Positions 22,291 through 33,734 of a stretch of 64,000 nt of DNA are shown piece after piece. The notes beneath the pieces were generated by a model. That model worked only from the letters and a program-made list of their open reading frames with translations. It was not told the DNA's origin and did not search any database. This stretch comes from Mikania micrantha (taxonomy: Eukaryota > Streptophyta > Magnoliopsida > Asterales > Asteraceae). The stretch is from the NCBI GenBank assembly GCA_009363875.1, contig CM018690.1, forward strand, positions 18,121,692 through 18,185,691. Reading direction: 5' to 3'. Each line of letters begins with the position of its first letter. Within the stretch, counting starts at the first letter, position 1. Made by a program: the position numbers and the translations under genes.

Positions 22291-23475
22291 GACCGTTGAT
22301 AATAGTTTGATTTGGTTTGGTTTTATTTTGTAACGGTTAAGTTTTGATTTTCACTATTCAAAAATTGTTATTTATGATTTGATCTAGGATTTAATCTAAA
22401 AACCGTAATAACTGGATAGTTAACACAATGGGTAGTGCTACAACACACTAGGCCTATTAATCAATATGGATTTCATTATATCTAGTAGAGAGAGAGGTTG
22501 GTATATTTTTTTAAAAAAAATCAAATCTAAATCCAAAACTGACAATCCGAAATGGAAACTGTTTAGTTCCAACAAGGCCAAAAGACTAACTTAATTGTTC
22601 CAATCTGAAAAAAAACTGTTAGATCTACACCGTTTCTTGAACCGCATGCCCGAACCGATTTTCAAGCTCGTTGGCACGAACGAATTGCTCAAAAATAAGG
22701 AAAAAATTCAATTAAAACCGAAACCAAATCGGATTGATATGATTAATTTTTTTTTTTTTTAAAGACGGTTCATCAAGAAGTGGTTTTATCCAAAACTATT
22801 TGTACCCTCCTAGTTAACGAGAACTTAAAAGGGTGGATGTGCCAAACAAGCACACGCACCATAAAAGATGAAGGGGTGATTTCTATCTACGAAAATACAT
22901 CATTTCGTAAGATGTTGCAGATATATTTTATGTTTGTGTTTATGATCATAGTAACTTAAAAACCAAGATGGGTTGAATAATAAAAATATTAATTAATAAT
23001 TTGTAATTATATACTTAGAAAGTATAATAATTATTTATGATTATATTTATATAAATATCTAACAATATATTTTTTTAATATCATTATTATTAATAAGGTA
23101 AATAAACAAGAAAGTAAAAATACACAACATAATGATATGTGTCTTTATTTAAATTCAACAAAGACAAAAAAACAAAGTTGGTTTTTTTTAACTATTCTTT
23201 TATTATAATAGATAATAATTAATATTTATTAGTTCATCAAAAAAATAATCTAAAAAGTGAAGAGTAGACATTGTCACTTACTGAGTTGCAAGTAAATTGT
23301 TGGGGTATTTGTTTGGCCTATAAGAAAGCTCATAGCTCATCTTTGTTTTAAAATCAGCAGCGATATATGGAGGAAAAAAAGAAAAAGAGCTGAATGTTTT
23401 TATAAGTGCTGAAAGCAGAAAGAAGAAAAAGGGGAGGAGTAAAACTTATATTTTTTCGTCACTTGCAAAACCATC
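22291..23475. other. Intergenic, AT-rich, no gene seen
   Basis: There is no reading frame that resembles a known protein. From 22220 to 22790 degenerate AAACCG and GGTTTGG motifs hint at an old hAT-type MITE whose ends I cannot place. From 22900 to 23280 the sequence is very AT-rich. A purine-rich run lies at 23370-23445. Confidence 0.5.
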
Positions 23476-23801
23476 TGTAAGATCATAAAGGCTGATGCTC
23501 TCCAAAACACTCTAAGTCATTGGTTTCACTCCCAGAAGTCCAAACAATGTTTCGGAAGAACAGAGCTATCTTTTGGAAGTAAATAGTCTTCGGAAGGAAC
23601 TTAAATTCCTCAGAAGACTAAATACCTTCGGAAGATAACTTTGTTCTTCAGAATTCTCCAAGGAAGACAAAGTCTTCCGAATACAAGTGCTTCTGAAGAA
23701 ATGTTCAGCAGCTTTCGAATACAAAGACTTCCGAAGACTTTTCTCTGACAATATCCAAGACACTTAAAGAAATAATTAAAGTTGTTTTCTATCATCAAGA
23801 C

Positions 23802-24354
23802 TAGTGCTGTAAACGAACCAAACGTTCAGCGAACAGTTCTTGAACCGTTCGGCAGGAAGTTCGTTTATGTTTGTTCGTTTAACAAACGAACGAACACGAA
23901 CAACAAATTCCGTTCGTTTAGTTAAATGAACGAACATGAAAGAGGTTGTGTTCGTGAACGTTCGGTAACATGTTCGTTTACTTTCGTTTATGTTCGGTTA
24001 AGTTCATTTATTATATTTATTCATTAAATGTTTTGTATATTTTTTATTTTTTATTTTTTATTTTTAGTTTAATATAATAATACTTCAGTTGTTTTTAGTT
24101 TAACACTATAATATTTTATTTTATATATTTTTAAATGATTATCTCCAATGCTTGAGATTAAAAATCTTGATTTTTCTTATTTAAATAATGTGTTCGTTAG
24201 CGTTCGTGAACAAGCTAAATTCCTTAATGAACGAACACGAACAAGAATTTTTGTTCGGTTAGCATTCGTGAACAGTTCATGAACAAGTTAAAAGTTAAAC
24301 GAACGAACACGAACAAGGGCTCGTTCGAGTTCGTTCGGTTCATTTACAGCCCTA
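23802..24354. mobile_element. hAT-type MITE rich in CGTTCGTTTA
   Basis: Ends TAGTGCTGTAAACGAAC and GTTCATTTACAGCCCTA are inverted repeats. Flanking 8-mers ATCAAGAC and GTCAAGAC differ at one base. The subterminal parts repeat GTTCGTTC and GAACGAACAC in both orientations; the centre (24000-24180) is AT-rich. No coding capacity. Confidence 0.9.
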
Positions 24355-24691
24355 GTCAAGACCAACACAGAACACATTTCAATGATAGTCAGCAACAAAG
24401 AAGATCTGTCAGACTTTCAGAGATATCATAAATTTAATGCATTTTGTAGTTTAGGTATATTTATTGTAAAAGTCAATGTAGTCATTTGTATTAATTGTAA
24501 TTAATATGGCTTAGCCTGTCAAGCCATAACAATATACTAGTTTTAGCATTAGTTTGTGTAACCCCCGGGATTTTTCGTTCGAATTTAAATTTTAAGAATA
24601 CTAATTTTAAGTTTAACAAAAAGTTTTCATTTGGTAATCTCATAAATACATACCTAAACATTACCCCTATATAATGAACAAATTCGATGTT

Positions 24692-24730
<39 letters not shown>

Positions 24731-25639
24731 TATATAATCTTAAAAAGATTAATATAAGATTCATTATGTGTAAACATATTTATACATTACAATATAAATA
24801 ACAATAATAATAAATAAATAAGTAAAACTTTTAATCATAAAATACAATAACCATTAAATATTTTATAATAATAATCATTATGCACTTAAATTATGATTAA
24901 GGTGTAACATATATATATATATATATATATACATATATATTAAATCCATGAGGTTTATAAAAAAAACATGTTTAAGTTATAAAATACTTAAAAGAATTTC
25001 TATAAAAGATTTCATAACTAGAAAGGACTAGTTTTGACAAATAATGAAACTTGTACCATTAAATAAAAACATAAGGGGCTGAAAATGTCAATAGCCCAAA
25101 GTGGGCTTCCTTTCCTTCTTCGCCCAGCAACAAGCAAACCTGACCCAACCCCTTTTCGTGACCCGGTTGATCCATATCTCACAATTACGGGTTAACAGAA
25201 AGATTTGGAACAAAATAAGCAAGTATACGACTATCCAAATGAATCTCAATCACCAATTTATGAAATAAATCAACATTTAAATGCATAAATCGGATCCTAA
25301 AATACGTGAACCGCAAATCGACTAAACGTGTATAAGACTCAAATCAAATACGAAATGAACATACTTTAGTTCTTTTCGAACCTGTCTGACTACTAAGAAC
25401 ACATAAAAACTCATCTGAAGGACGAATCGAGTTCAAGAACTACCGAGACATAACCTGCACTCTAACACCCTCAAAACTTCACCATATCAGGTAATCTTTA
25501 TACCATTTCGATCGGTTTTAACAGGGGAATCAAAGCTCTATGGTTTCGAGCACTTACAATCAATGTATAAATCGAATTGGATTGAATACGTTCTAGGGTT
25601 CATTGGGTTATGAGGGAAGGCTTTCAGATAGATGCTATA

Positions 25640-26725
25640 TAGTTTAACTTCTGCTTTCTTGACCTATCATTTGTTCAATTTGGTCGATCTGATACTTAGT
25701 TAATTCTTTTATCTTTATGTTCCCACTGATACAACGAAACAGTGAAAGATGTTGTTTTATCCTTATCCATGGATGGAGGCAGTTGGATGGGGTCGCATCC
25801 GCGTATACGCCGAATTGCCTACATATCTTCTTCAAAAGAATCAGACCATTGTAGTTCAGTTAAAAAGACGTTTTAAAAACCTATTCGAAAGCTGCCTATG
25901 CGGTGGGTTTGAATCCCACAGGAGTGAAATAGCCTGGTTTCTCACATAGACTTTAGTGAGTAGTGAGCTGCTTGAGATAGGGCGATGCCGTTCGCTTGCT
26001 AATGAGTTCGGTAGCAGTCTACTTTCTATAAGGAAGTGAAAACAGGCTTGTGAAAGGAAGCTACCTACCTTTGAACTGAGGTTTCTTCTCTATACAATAA
26101 AAACAAAACTCTAATATAAGTTAGTAGCTTTCACATCCTTCCTATATATAGGAAGTAGCTAAAGCATCCTTACTCTCTATAGTCAGTAGCTTTCGCATCC
26201 TTTTCTTATCTATGTTCTTACCTCAAGTTTCTTTCCTTAGGCAGGTTTCACACTAAAGTTGAGAAAAGGCATAAGTGATAGAAAAGAAGTGAAAAGAAAA
26301 AGAAGTGGCGCTATAGAGTCTGATTCCCTATAATAGAAGTGGAGGGGTTGCTTGCTATTCCCATATCAATCGATGAAAGAGAACTAGGGAGTGGTTAGAA
26401 GAAGCTATTTAGGTAACCTTTGCTTAGAGGACCGGCTATACTACTAGTGACTTAGATCTTGTGAGAAAGCAGAAAGTCGGGTGCCCGCAGCTACTTTAAA
26501 TGTGAAAGGAGTGAAGTTAGCCTATCAGTAACACTCCTTCTACTCTTTAGGAATCCCCTGGAAATAGAATGATGAAGTGATGGGTAAGCTCAAGTAATCC
26601 CTACCTTCCCTAGAGAACTATGAAGAGATAGAAGTCAGATTAGCTCTCCAAAATGAGTAGAGAAGAAAGTCTAGCTTCCCAGGGAGTCAAGACGAGAAAG
26701 CCTTACCTCTTACGAGATTTTATTG
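25640..26725. other. Mitochondrial-looking DNA inside the LTR
   Basis: This block differs sharply from its AT-rich surroundings: base composition is balanced, and it is full of short repeats such as AGTAGCTTTCACATCC, AAGTAGCTAAAGCATCC and AGTAGCTTTCGCATCC (26120-26200), a style I know from plant mitochondrial intergenic DNA. TGGGTTTGAATCCCACAGG (25903-25921) looks like a tRNA T-arm, without a complete tRNA around it. A 66-codon reading frame at 25749-25949 is not recognised. I infer a nuclear copy of mitochondrial DNA; borders are judged from composition only. Confidence 0.6.
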
Positions 26726-27604
26726 TAAAAAAAATATTATAAAAAAAAGAAGAAGAAATCCGAAAGTTCATTTCTTTAAGTTCTGATGTAATTTTATTAA
26801 TTCATAAATCAAATTTAAATTAAACTATTATATAAAATTCATTAAGTGATTTAGATATCATATTAAAAATGTGTTTCTAAAATAATTTTAATTAATTTAG
26901 TACTTTGATTTAAAATTCTTTTAAAGGCTAAAGAAAATTTTATAAATAAATAGATACTACGAATTTATAATATAATCTTTTATATACAAATAATTAATTT
27001 GTAAAAGAAATAGATGGGGATTATTCAAGTACTATTCTTGGGAATTCAAAATACAAAATAATAAATAAAAATGAATGTTAAATATTCTATTTAATTTATT
27101 ATAAGAATATCATTAAATATTCTTAAAACATTACTCTAGTTCATTCATACAACTATATAAATTAAATAAAAAGAATATTTTCTATTCTATTTACCAATCA
27201 ATAATATGAATATTTATTTAATATTGCAAATATCTATTCAAACATAAATTCTTTCGAATAGGACTTCCATTAGAAGCCATAGTTTTAAGATTCTTGAACT
27301 TTGAACTATTAGGATGCTAAGACTTGATTTCTCAACACTCTAAGTGGCTAGATAGCTTTGCTTCCTCAATCTATATTCAAGGACTTGGGATTTACTAAAC
27401 AATCAAGTGAGTTTCACTCATACTCCCTCTTTTACTTTTGTATTTAGGGATGTTACATATGTTCTATCAAACCTTGTTATTCTAGAGTCAAAAATCAAAA
27501 AGATGCAAGCTACTTGTCTAAGTTGTTTGACTTATGTGCTTAGTATGCCTACTTGTTTATATATTCAGTGTAGTATTATGTTATTCAATGTGTAGTCAAT
27601 GTTA

Positions 27605-27800
27605 CTAGTAGCCCTTGCAATATAGTTTAGGATATTATATATATTGCCAAGGTGAAAGAGCCTAAAATTTATGTGACTAGTAGTCTTTGCACAATAACTT
27701 GGTTATTGAAAACTGCAAAGATGAAAGAGCCTGAATTCAATTGTTGTAACTAGTAGCCTTTATTTAATGACTTGTGTCATTAAGTTAGTAAAGGTGAAAG
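27605..27800. repeat. Three tandem hairpin repeats in the LTR
   Basis: Three units of about 72 bases share ACTAGTAG at the start and TGAAAGAGCC at the end. Between these, each can fold on itself although the stem sequences differ: CCTTG..AATAT with ATATT..CAAGG (27613-27652); CTTTGCA and CAATAAC with GTTATTG and TGCAAAG (27685-27720); CCTTTA and TTAATGAC with GTCATTAA and TAAAGG (27757-27794). Confidence 0.85.
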
Positions 27801-28535
27801 AGCCAAAGATCAATCATGTTAAACTTGTAGATTATACTTGCTTTAGGTCTATTCAATTTGGACTTTGTTTGCATTTAAACTTTTAAACATATTCTTATAT
27901 ATTTATATATATATATATATTAAACTGTATGGGTAACTCACCAACTATTCATATAGTTGACCAAATTTATTTTACATATGTAACAAGTTATTATGAAGAC
28001 TATGGCAAAGACATAGGATAAGCATAGTGGACTTAGTTAATTTTAAATAATGTTAGATTTTCAGTTGTAATGTATTTCATTGTAATTCTTTAAATGTATG
28101 TAATGATGCTTTGAAATCAATAAATGTTTGTTTAATGTTAATAATGTATGCCTTAAATATTCAAACTTATTAATAGCACCATGAGCTAATGAACAGTCGA
28201 GCTCGCGCCCTGACGTATTCCGCCGTCGGTCGGGGTGTGACAGTTTGTTTTGTAGTATTTTGTCCAGCCTTGTATCCCTACAAGGATACACCTGTAGGTT
28301 TTAGTATAAATACATTCATTTGTAACTTAGCAATGTGCGCTTGCGCTTGAGCTAAGAGTTGTGTATTTCTTACAATTGAATGCAATATATTTTGACCTTG
28401 ATTTTGAACTCTTCTTGTGTATTTACTTCAATTTGTTTTGTAAATCAAGTTGATAGAATTTCCGCATCTATCAACTTAGTAGAAGATACCTTGTGAAAGT
28501 GTTGTATAGATTACATAACCCGATCCAACACCATC

Positions 28536-29000
28536 CTTGTTCTCAGTCAGTTTCCTGGAGTTTTAACCATTGGATCGTTCTGATTTTTTGGCAGTTGGTT
28601 CACCACATCCAGGGGAGCTTATCCAGCGATGGATTTTGTTTAATAACGTCCAGAAACAGGGTTTTCGAGCACCTGTTCAAGACTGCATTTTTTGTGGTGA
28701 TTTCCCCTCTTTTGTCTTTGATTTGTTTCCATATGCTTGATGTTAGAGTTCTCAAGTATATAATGGTTGTTGTACGCCTCTATTATATTTAGAGAAGACT
28801 TTGTATTGCTCAAATTTTGGTGATAGTGGAATGCCTCTATTATATCTAGAGAAGACTTTGTATTGTTCAAATTTTGGTGATAGTGGATTTTAATCGGCTC
28901 TAATAGTCCCGTGGTTTTACTTTCGTTTTTTGAGAGGTTTTCAACGATAAAATTTTGTACTTCTTTATTGTTTAAAATTCTCTATTTGTTTGCATCCTCA
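28536..29000 (+). repeat. Copia-LTR-like sequence with 57-bp tandem repeat
   Basis: A 57-bp unit starting GCCTCTATTATAT is present twice (28776-28832 and 28833-28889). After it comes CCCGTGGTTTTACTTTCG followed by GAGAGGTTTTCAACG, wording that I associate with the 3' part of plant copia LTRs. No second copy is in the window and I cannot set the ends. Confidence 0.45.
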
Positions 29001-29730
29001 TATGTTTATTTAGGTTGGAAAAACTTGGTCAAACAAAGATAATTCCGCACTTGTTATTTAGCATTGTGACTGGTCATGTTTTTTTCCCATCATACATTGC
29101 CCACTGATAGAAGAAAAAAAATTATACAAGAATATACATCGTGTAACTTATCCCCTCAAACATATCGCAGAATAAGTTACTATGAGAAAAGTTAATACAA
29201 ATATTACAAAAAGAATTTAAAGGTTAAATAAAGCAAATAAAGTTTAAGTGAGGAATGAATATAATTTAAAGAATTAAATTAGAAATTTAAACATATTATA
29301 ATTTGAATTATATAAACAATTTAGTATGTTGTAGACTAGTAGTCGCGTGTAATGCGAGGGGTGATCATGTAACTTAAGGTTCTTCTAGAACATCAATATT
29401 CAATTATATTTATATTGTTGTAGGATTTTTCAAACTAATATCAAGATTGATTTCTACCTTGAGATCATTTTGAACTTAGTGGGGGATCCAATATATTTTT
29501 CTAATAATGTTACTCTATTTATATGTTTTAGTTTCATAGTACCGGACATAAATTTTTACGAGTCGGTTTTATTATTTGGGTCGGACAATATTCATCACAT
29601 AATAAATATGAATAAAATTAAAAGAAAAACATAATATAATTTCGATAGTCTTTACAAATTAAAAAAAAACTAGGTAGAGTTGTTCCTACAAATAAAAAAA
29701 AATTCCAGGGCCTGGGGCGAGAAAAAAAAT
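29001..29730. other. Intergenic, with dispersed repeat copy at 29230-29410
   Basis: The part from 29230 to 29410 is a third copy of the repeat at 1-1010, here without the Helitron; CAATTTAGTATGTTGTAG and the GTGTAATGCGAGGG motif are shared. The remainder is AT-rich with nothing recognisable. Confidence 0.6.
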
Positions 29731-30548
29731 GGGCTCTTTCAGAGGCGGCTCTGAGAATTAAGGTGTCCAAGACGAACCAGAAAAAAAGGCCCTTTAGCGA
29801 ATTCAAATATTAAATTAGGGGTGTTCAAGAACACCGAAAACTGAACCGTATTAGTAACTGAAAAAACCCGAATTGCATTCGTAACTTAAAAAACCGAACT
29901 GTATTGGTAACTGAAAAAACCGAAACGACTTTTGAATTTGGTTTTTGTTTCGGCTTCTAACCGTATCTGAATTTCGGTTTTTGGTTCGGTTATCGTTCCA
30001 ATTTTTTTAATTTGGTTTATTTGGTTAACCGATTAAACTGAATTCAGATTTAAATTTATTATCTTCTGAGTAATATATGAGGTTGAATTCGGTTTATTCG
30101 GATCAGTTTAGTAGGTTTTTAACCGATTTCTTTGGTTTTAATCGGTTTATTCGATTAAATTCGGTTTATTTGGTATTTAACCGGTTTATTTGATTTTTAA
30201 TCAGCTTGTTCAGTTCTAACCGAAACCGAACCGGACCGAATCTCAAATTCGATTCCGTTCTTGGATAGCGAAAAAATTGAAAACCAATTAAACCGAACCG
30301 AATAAACTATTAATTGATTCTCTATAGATAAATATATACCAAAATTTTGTGCCTTTAATTGGGCCCAGAATAGATGTCGAATTTGCCCCTTTCCTTACCG
30401 CTCATGCGCCCTTTTAAACATTGATTAATATATTTCTTATATATTTTTTTGTAAATATAATATACAAATTTAAAAAAAATTCGGGGCCCTTAAATTGTCG
30501 GGCCTGGGGCGGTCGCTCGCCCCCTCCCCATGGCCGGCCTTGTACGTT
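29731..30548. mobile_element. Decayed GGCC-ended hAT element with nested MITE
   Basis: Left CAGAGGCGGCTC and, inward from the right, CAAGGCCGGCCATG match the ends of the hAT element at 14627-15805. Blocks GGGGCCC and GGGCCTGGGGC occur near both ends. No matching 8-bp duplication could be found. Inside, from 29818 to about 30320, lies a degraded MITE opening TAGGGGTGTTCAAGAAC and full of CGGTTTATT and AACCGAA motifs, similar to that at 5202. Confidence 0.6.
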
Positions 30549-30559
30549 ACATTACAAAT

Positions 30560-30690
30560 TCAACCGAAACTAGTTGGAATCATTCAAGTATCTATCTTTA
30601 ATCCTATTACGCAGTTTTATTCTCATATGCTTAATTGAAGAAAAATATTTTTTCAACACTAGCCTTTACAACTGATGTTGTCATTAGTTT
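30560..30690 (-). pseudogene. hAT (Tip100-like) transposase C-terminal fragment
   Basis: On the minus strand KASVEKIFF, then after a frameshift SIKHMRIKLRNRIKDRYLND, correspond to the dimerisation block (consensus ASVER-FS-M--IKT-LRNRMGD) of Tip100-like hAT transposases. Only about 40 residues remain. It lies right beside the GGCC-ended hAT remains and may be part of the same former element. Confidence 0.6.
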
Positions 30691-31203
30691 GAAAACCAAT
30701 ATTGTCACTTACAAATACCTTAAATAAATATCCATATAAACCGACAAATTATCGATGTCAAGGGACAACATATATATATGGACACATACGTCTGCCCCTG
30801 TTTGAAAGAAGATATGGTTCATTTAAAAAAATGTTGTGGCGGTTACATGATGGTTTCCGTTGATTACAATGATTACATCTCGATTTCTGACGGTTACATA
30901 GGTTACACAGTGGTTTCCGACGGATATAACTATATATGACACAATTACATGTTGACAATTACGACAGTTTTTGACGGTTATAGTGATCTACGACGGTTAC
31001 TATAGATGAGCTTAAAGATTGAAGAATTCTATGAAAATCAATCTTTCCGGACTATATGATTACACAAACTTGCGTTCGTTCTCATCATCAAGAAAAAAAC
31101 AACCAGACTACATTTCTACAAAAGTTATTTTTTCTAAATTCATCTATTTGATCTATTATTATCAGAAAATATCTAGAAAAGACGAAGGACTTGCAATTGT
31201 ATA
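30691..31203. repeat. Degenerate GGTTTCCGACGGTTAC minisatellite and flank
   Basis: From about 30835 to 31005 a unit like TGGTTTCCGACGGTTACA recurs in degraded form. Upstream and downstream the sequence is AT-rich without a recognisable gene; a 92-codon frame at 31019-31297 has no family features and partly overlaps a tandem duplication. Confidence 0.45.
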
Positions 31204-31603
31204 TATGTGGTTCCTCGTCAATTCAATTGGCTTGAGAGAAGATCTAGATCGTTTAAAATGGCTGAGAATAAATTTCATCCGTATAAATTCAATTTAGTAG
31301 GTAATTATGAAAGCAATTCATCCTCACTTCCCCACTACCTCATTTATCCTAGTTAAACAATTATTTTTTATGTAGAACGAATTTTACTAAATTGATTCGA
31401 TTACATATGGTTTCCGATCAATTCAACTGCCTTGGGAGAAGATCTAACCTGTTTAAAATGGCTGAGAATAAAACTCAACCCTATAAATTCAATTTAGAAA
31501 GTAGTTATAAAAGTAGTTTATCCTCACTTTCACACTATCCCAGTTAAACAATTATTATTTTTTTTGAGTAATGAATTTTACTAAATTGTTTTGATTAAAC
31601 CAT
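31204..31603. repeat. Two-copy tandem repeat of about 199 bp
   Basis: The unit opening ATGTGGTTCC (31205) reappears as ATATGGTTTCC (31404), and both contain TTTAAAATGGCTGAGAATAAA and AAATTTCAATTTA-like stretches followed by TTAAACAATTATT. The copies differ at many places. It lies directly upstream of the HSP70 fragment and could be old 5' flank of that gene copy. Confidence 0.7.
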
Positions 31604-31629
31604 TGTACCTGGTCACCGGACGGTTATAA

Positions 31630-31735
31630 AACTAGTTGGAATGGATCTTGGAACCACATACTCGTGCGTGGGGTTTGGCAATACAATCGTGTTGATATCA
31701 TTGCCAGTGATGAGAGCAACGAGATGACTAACAGT
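31630..31735 (+). pseudogene. HSP70 N-terminal fragment
   Basis: GMDLGTTYSCVG is the first phosphate-binding signature of HSP70 chaperones (ATP-dependent protein folding). After it one base is missing and the second frame gives WQYNRVDIIASDESNEM, which follows directly in real HSP70 proteins. About 35 residues remain and the homology then stops. A single-base deletion and truncation make it a pseudogene fragment, probably carried here by duplication. Confidence 0.85.
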
Positions 31736-32001
31736 TTAACATAATTATCATTTGATCGGATATGTTACTAAGAATTAGGTTATTATGAATCCAATTTATA
31801 TTGTCTTTGACATGTGGATACGTTTAATTCTTTCTTTGATTCCCTGTCTTCCTTAATTTTTAATGGATTTTAAACTTATTTGAATTATTACATGTAAACT
31901 TTAATTGAAATATCGCATGTAAATTTTTGCAAATGTTAAAACGTTTCAATGAAAGAAGATTCTTAAATATGTTGATGCAACCGGCTCGGGAAAAAGCTTA
32001 A
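31736..32001. other. Intergenic, nothing recognised
   Basis: AT-rich sequence between the HSP70 fragment and the Tourist-like MITE. No repeats with partners in the window and no coding pattern. Confidence 0.4.
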
Positions 32002-32382
32002 GGGTATGTTTGAGATTGCTTATTTATGTTTAAAATGATTTTTTATCAAAAGTACTTATTAACTTATGAGTTTTTAAAATTGATTTTTTAATAAAAGTGT
32101 TTGGATTAGTTTTTGATATGTAAGTAGTCAAAAAGTTAATAAGTTGTTTGGATTAGGTTTTAAAAAAAGTGTTGAGATTAGGTTTTAGGTTATTCAATTA
32201 AAAAGTCAAAAAGTCATTCTTAAAGCTATAAATTATAGCTTTTAAGAACAATTTTTAACCTTACTTAAAAAGTTAAAACAAAAAGTCATTTTGGTATTAC
32301 CAAACATCTTTTTAACTTATTTACTTTTTTACAAAGGAAATAAATTAATAAGTTAGTTTCAAATGGAATCCCAAACATGTAC
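32002..32382. mobile_element. Tourist-like MITE (PIF/Harbinger type)
   Basis: TAA flanks both ends (31999-32001 and 32383-32385). The ends GGGTATGTTTGAGATTGC and, inward from the right, GTACATGTTTGGGATTCC are imperfect inverted repeats typical of Tourist-like MITEs. The body contains AAAAAGTCAAAAAGTTAA-type direct repeats. It has no coding capacity. Confidence 0.8.
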
Positions 32383-32385
32383 TAA

Positions 32386-33734
32386 ATGTTCGCGAGAAGA
32401 ATGTACTATTTTTTTTATCTTTGTGATGGTTCTTTTGATGTGTCTTTATTAACTCTCAAATAAGGTGTTTTCAAGTTCTTTTTAGACTCAACAATGTATT
32501 GTATCAGCTTTTAATTTCATATAGAAACGTTAAATTAAAGTAAAGCTTTCATATATAAGATTTAAATGGTTGTATTATTGGTTGGTAAGTTTATTATTTA
32601 TCATTAAACATTATGAGATTATAACTCTTCAGTTTTTATTTATTTTCTAAATAATATTTGATAAAATAATTATACAGTGATTTATTAAAACACACAATAA
32701 GGCAAAGTGTTACCATACTTTTCATTTCTTTCACTTCCGAAATAATAAATTGTAAAAATAAATTGGAATAAAATTTATATAATATGGAATGTTTTTCGCA
32801 TTACTCTTTTAGAAGAAACAAAGTTACAAATAATTATATGCTAAACATATTGTAATTTAATCTTTAAAAAATACGGATTTTATTTATAATGTAAAGAAAT
32901 ACAAAATTTCATAAAAAAATTTAAAATACGTTGTTTTGACAGATATAAAGCTAGTTGTCAATAGTTAGATGTTTATATAAAACGAGCCAACCTTATTGAA
33001 TCTGAAAGGAAAAAAAAAAGAAAAGCTAAACGAATCCTTTACAACCTGGGTAACTATTATATGGATTGGGTTTACGGTGTTTATAATTAACAAATTTATG
33101 GTCCCAAGAACGGTCAAGCCCAAATTGTTAGATTTATATGAACGGATCCGATAAATAACCTAACTAATGGAACTGTGATCCATAAGAGTTAGACCATGGC
33201 AACAAAGATTAAAATACACTTAATTTGATTAACTGACAATCATGAACGGTTTTAAAATTTATTACTGTAATAAATTATACAAGTGTAATTAGTTAGTTCA
33301 ATTATGAATGTTGGGTTTCGTGTTAAGTGTTCGACATAAAGCAACCCAATTAGGCTTTATGGAATTATGCACTAAAGTGATTAATTAGGTTTCAACAGAC
33401 TAGGGTAGCGTTTGACCTGAACCATGCTCGAACCATGACCCGATACATGACTCAGAAAATTATCCGACCCTTGGCTCAAACCATGACCTGACCCACGAAC
33501 CAAACCATGACCTGACCCACGATCCGATCCATGAAATGCCCCATGATTGAATCATGAGCTAAACAATAACCGGCCAATAAACCGACCGATGGTCCGAACC
33601 ATGACTCAACCCATGACAAAAAAAACCCGACCCATGATCCAAACAATGATTAAAACCATGACTCGACCCATAAATTGTATTCCATTATTTTGTCTTCTCA
33701 TGTCTACCAAACAACCAGAAGTAATGAACCATTT
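32386..33734. other. Intergenic, with CCATGACCCGACC minisatellite
   Basis: From 32386 to 33380 the sequence is AT-rich with no gene seen. From about 33410 to 33670 a unit close to ACCATGACCCGACCC is repeated a dozen or more times with variation, giving an accidental Met/Thr/Pro-rich frame. The last 60 bases lead to the CACTA end. Confidence 0.6.

Larger units (their letters stand above)
24557..28242 (+). mobile_element. Gypsy-type (chromovirus-like) solo LTR
   Basis: The element begins TGTAACCCCCGGG and ends CGGTCGGGGTGTGACA, flanked by GTTTG (24552-24556 and 28243-28247). Such ends are typical of Tekay/Del-like chromovirus LTRs. Only one copy of each end exists and no polymerase is found, so it is a solo LTR, about 2.6 kb after subtracting the mitochondrial-looking block at 25640-26725. 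It contains AT dinucleotide runs (24695-24727 and 24908-24930) and three hairpin repeats (27605-27800). Confidence 0.85.
23476..28530 (+). mobile_element. Solo LTR (803 bp without inserts) with two nested elements
   Basis: The LTR starts TGTAAGATC and ends CCGATCCAACA, with CCATC on both sides (23471-23475 and 28531-28535). It is homologous to the 3' LTR at 2776-3578 throughout. Two insertions split it: a hAT-type MITE (23802-24354) and a gypsy-type solo LTR (24557-28242). Without them and their duplications 803 bp remain. No internal domain is present, so it is a solo LTR. Confidence 0.92.

Noticed and set aside
25894..25925. Possible tRNA gene (TGGGTTTGAATCCCACAGG)
   Set aside because: Only a T-arm-like piece is present; acceptor, D and anticodon arms could not be assembled.
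27605..27800. Spaced repeats considered as a CRISPR-like array
   Set aside because: Plant nuclear DNA; the shared parts are only 8-10 bases and the inside of each unit folds on itself, which is not CRISPR organisation.
30758..30958. Cys-rich small protein on the minus strand
   Set aside because: The Cys/Asn/Arg pattern comes from a GGTTTCCGACGGTTAC minisatellite.
31019..31297. 92-codon plus-strand frame
   Set aside because: No family features, and its end lies in a tandem duplication in which the second copy does not keep the frame.
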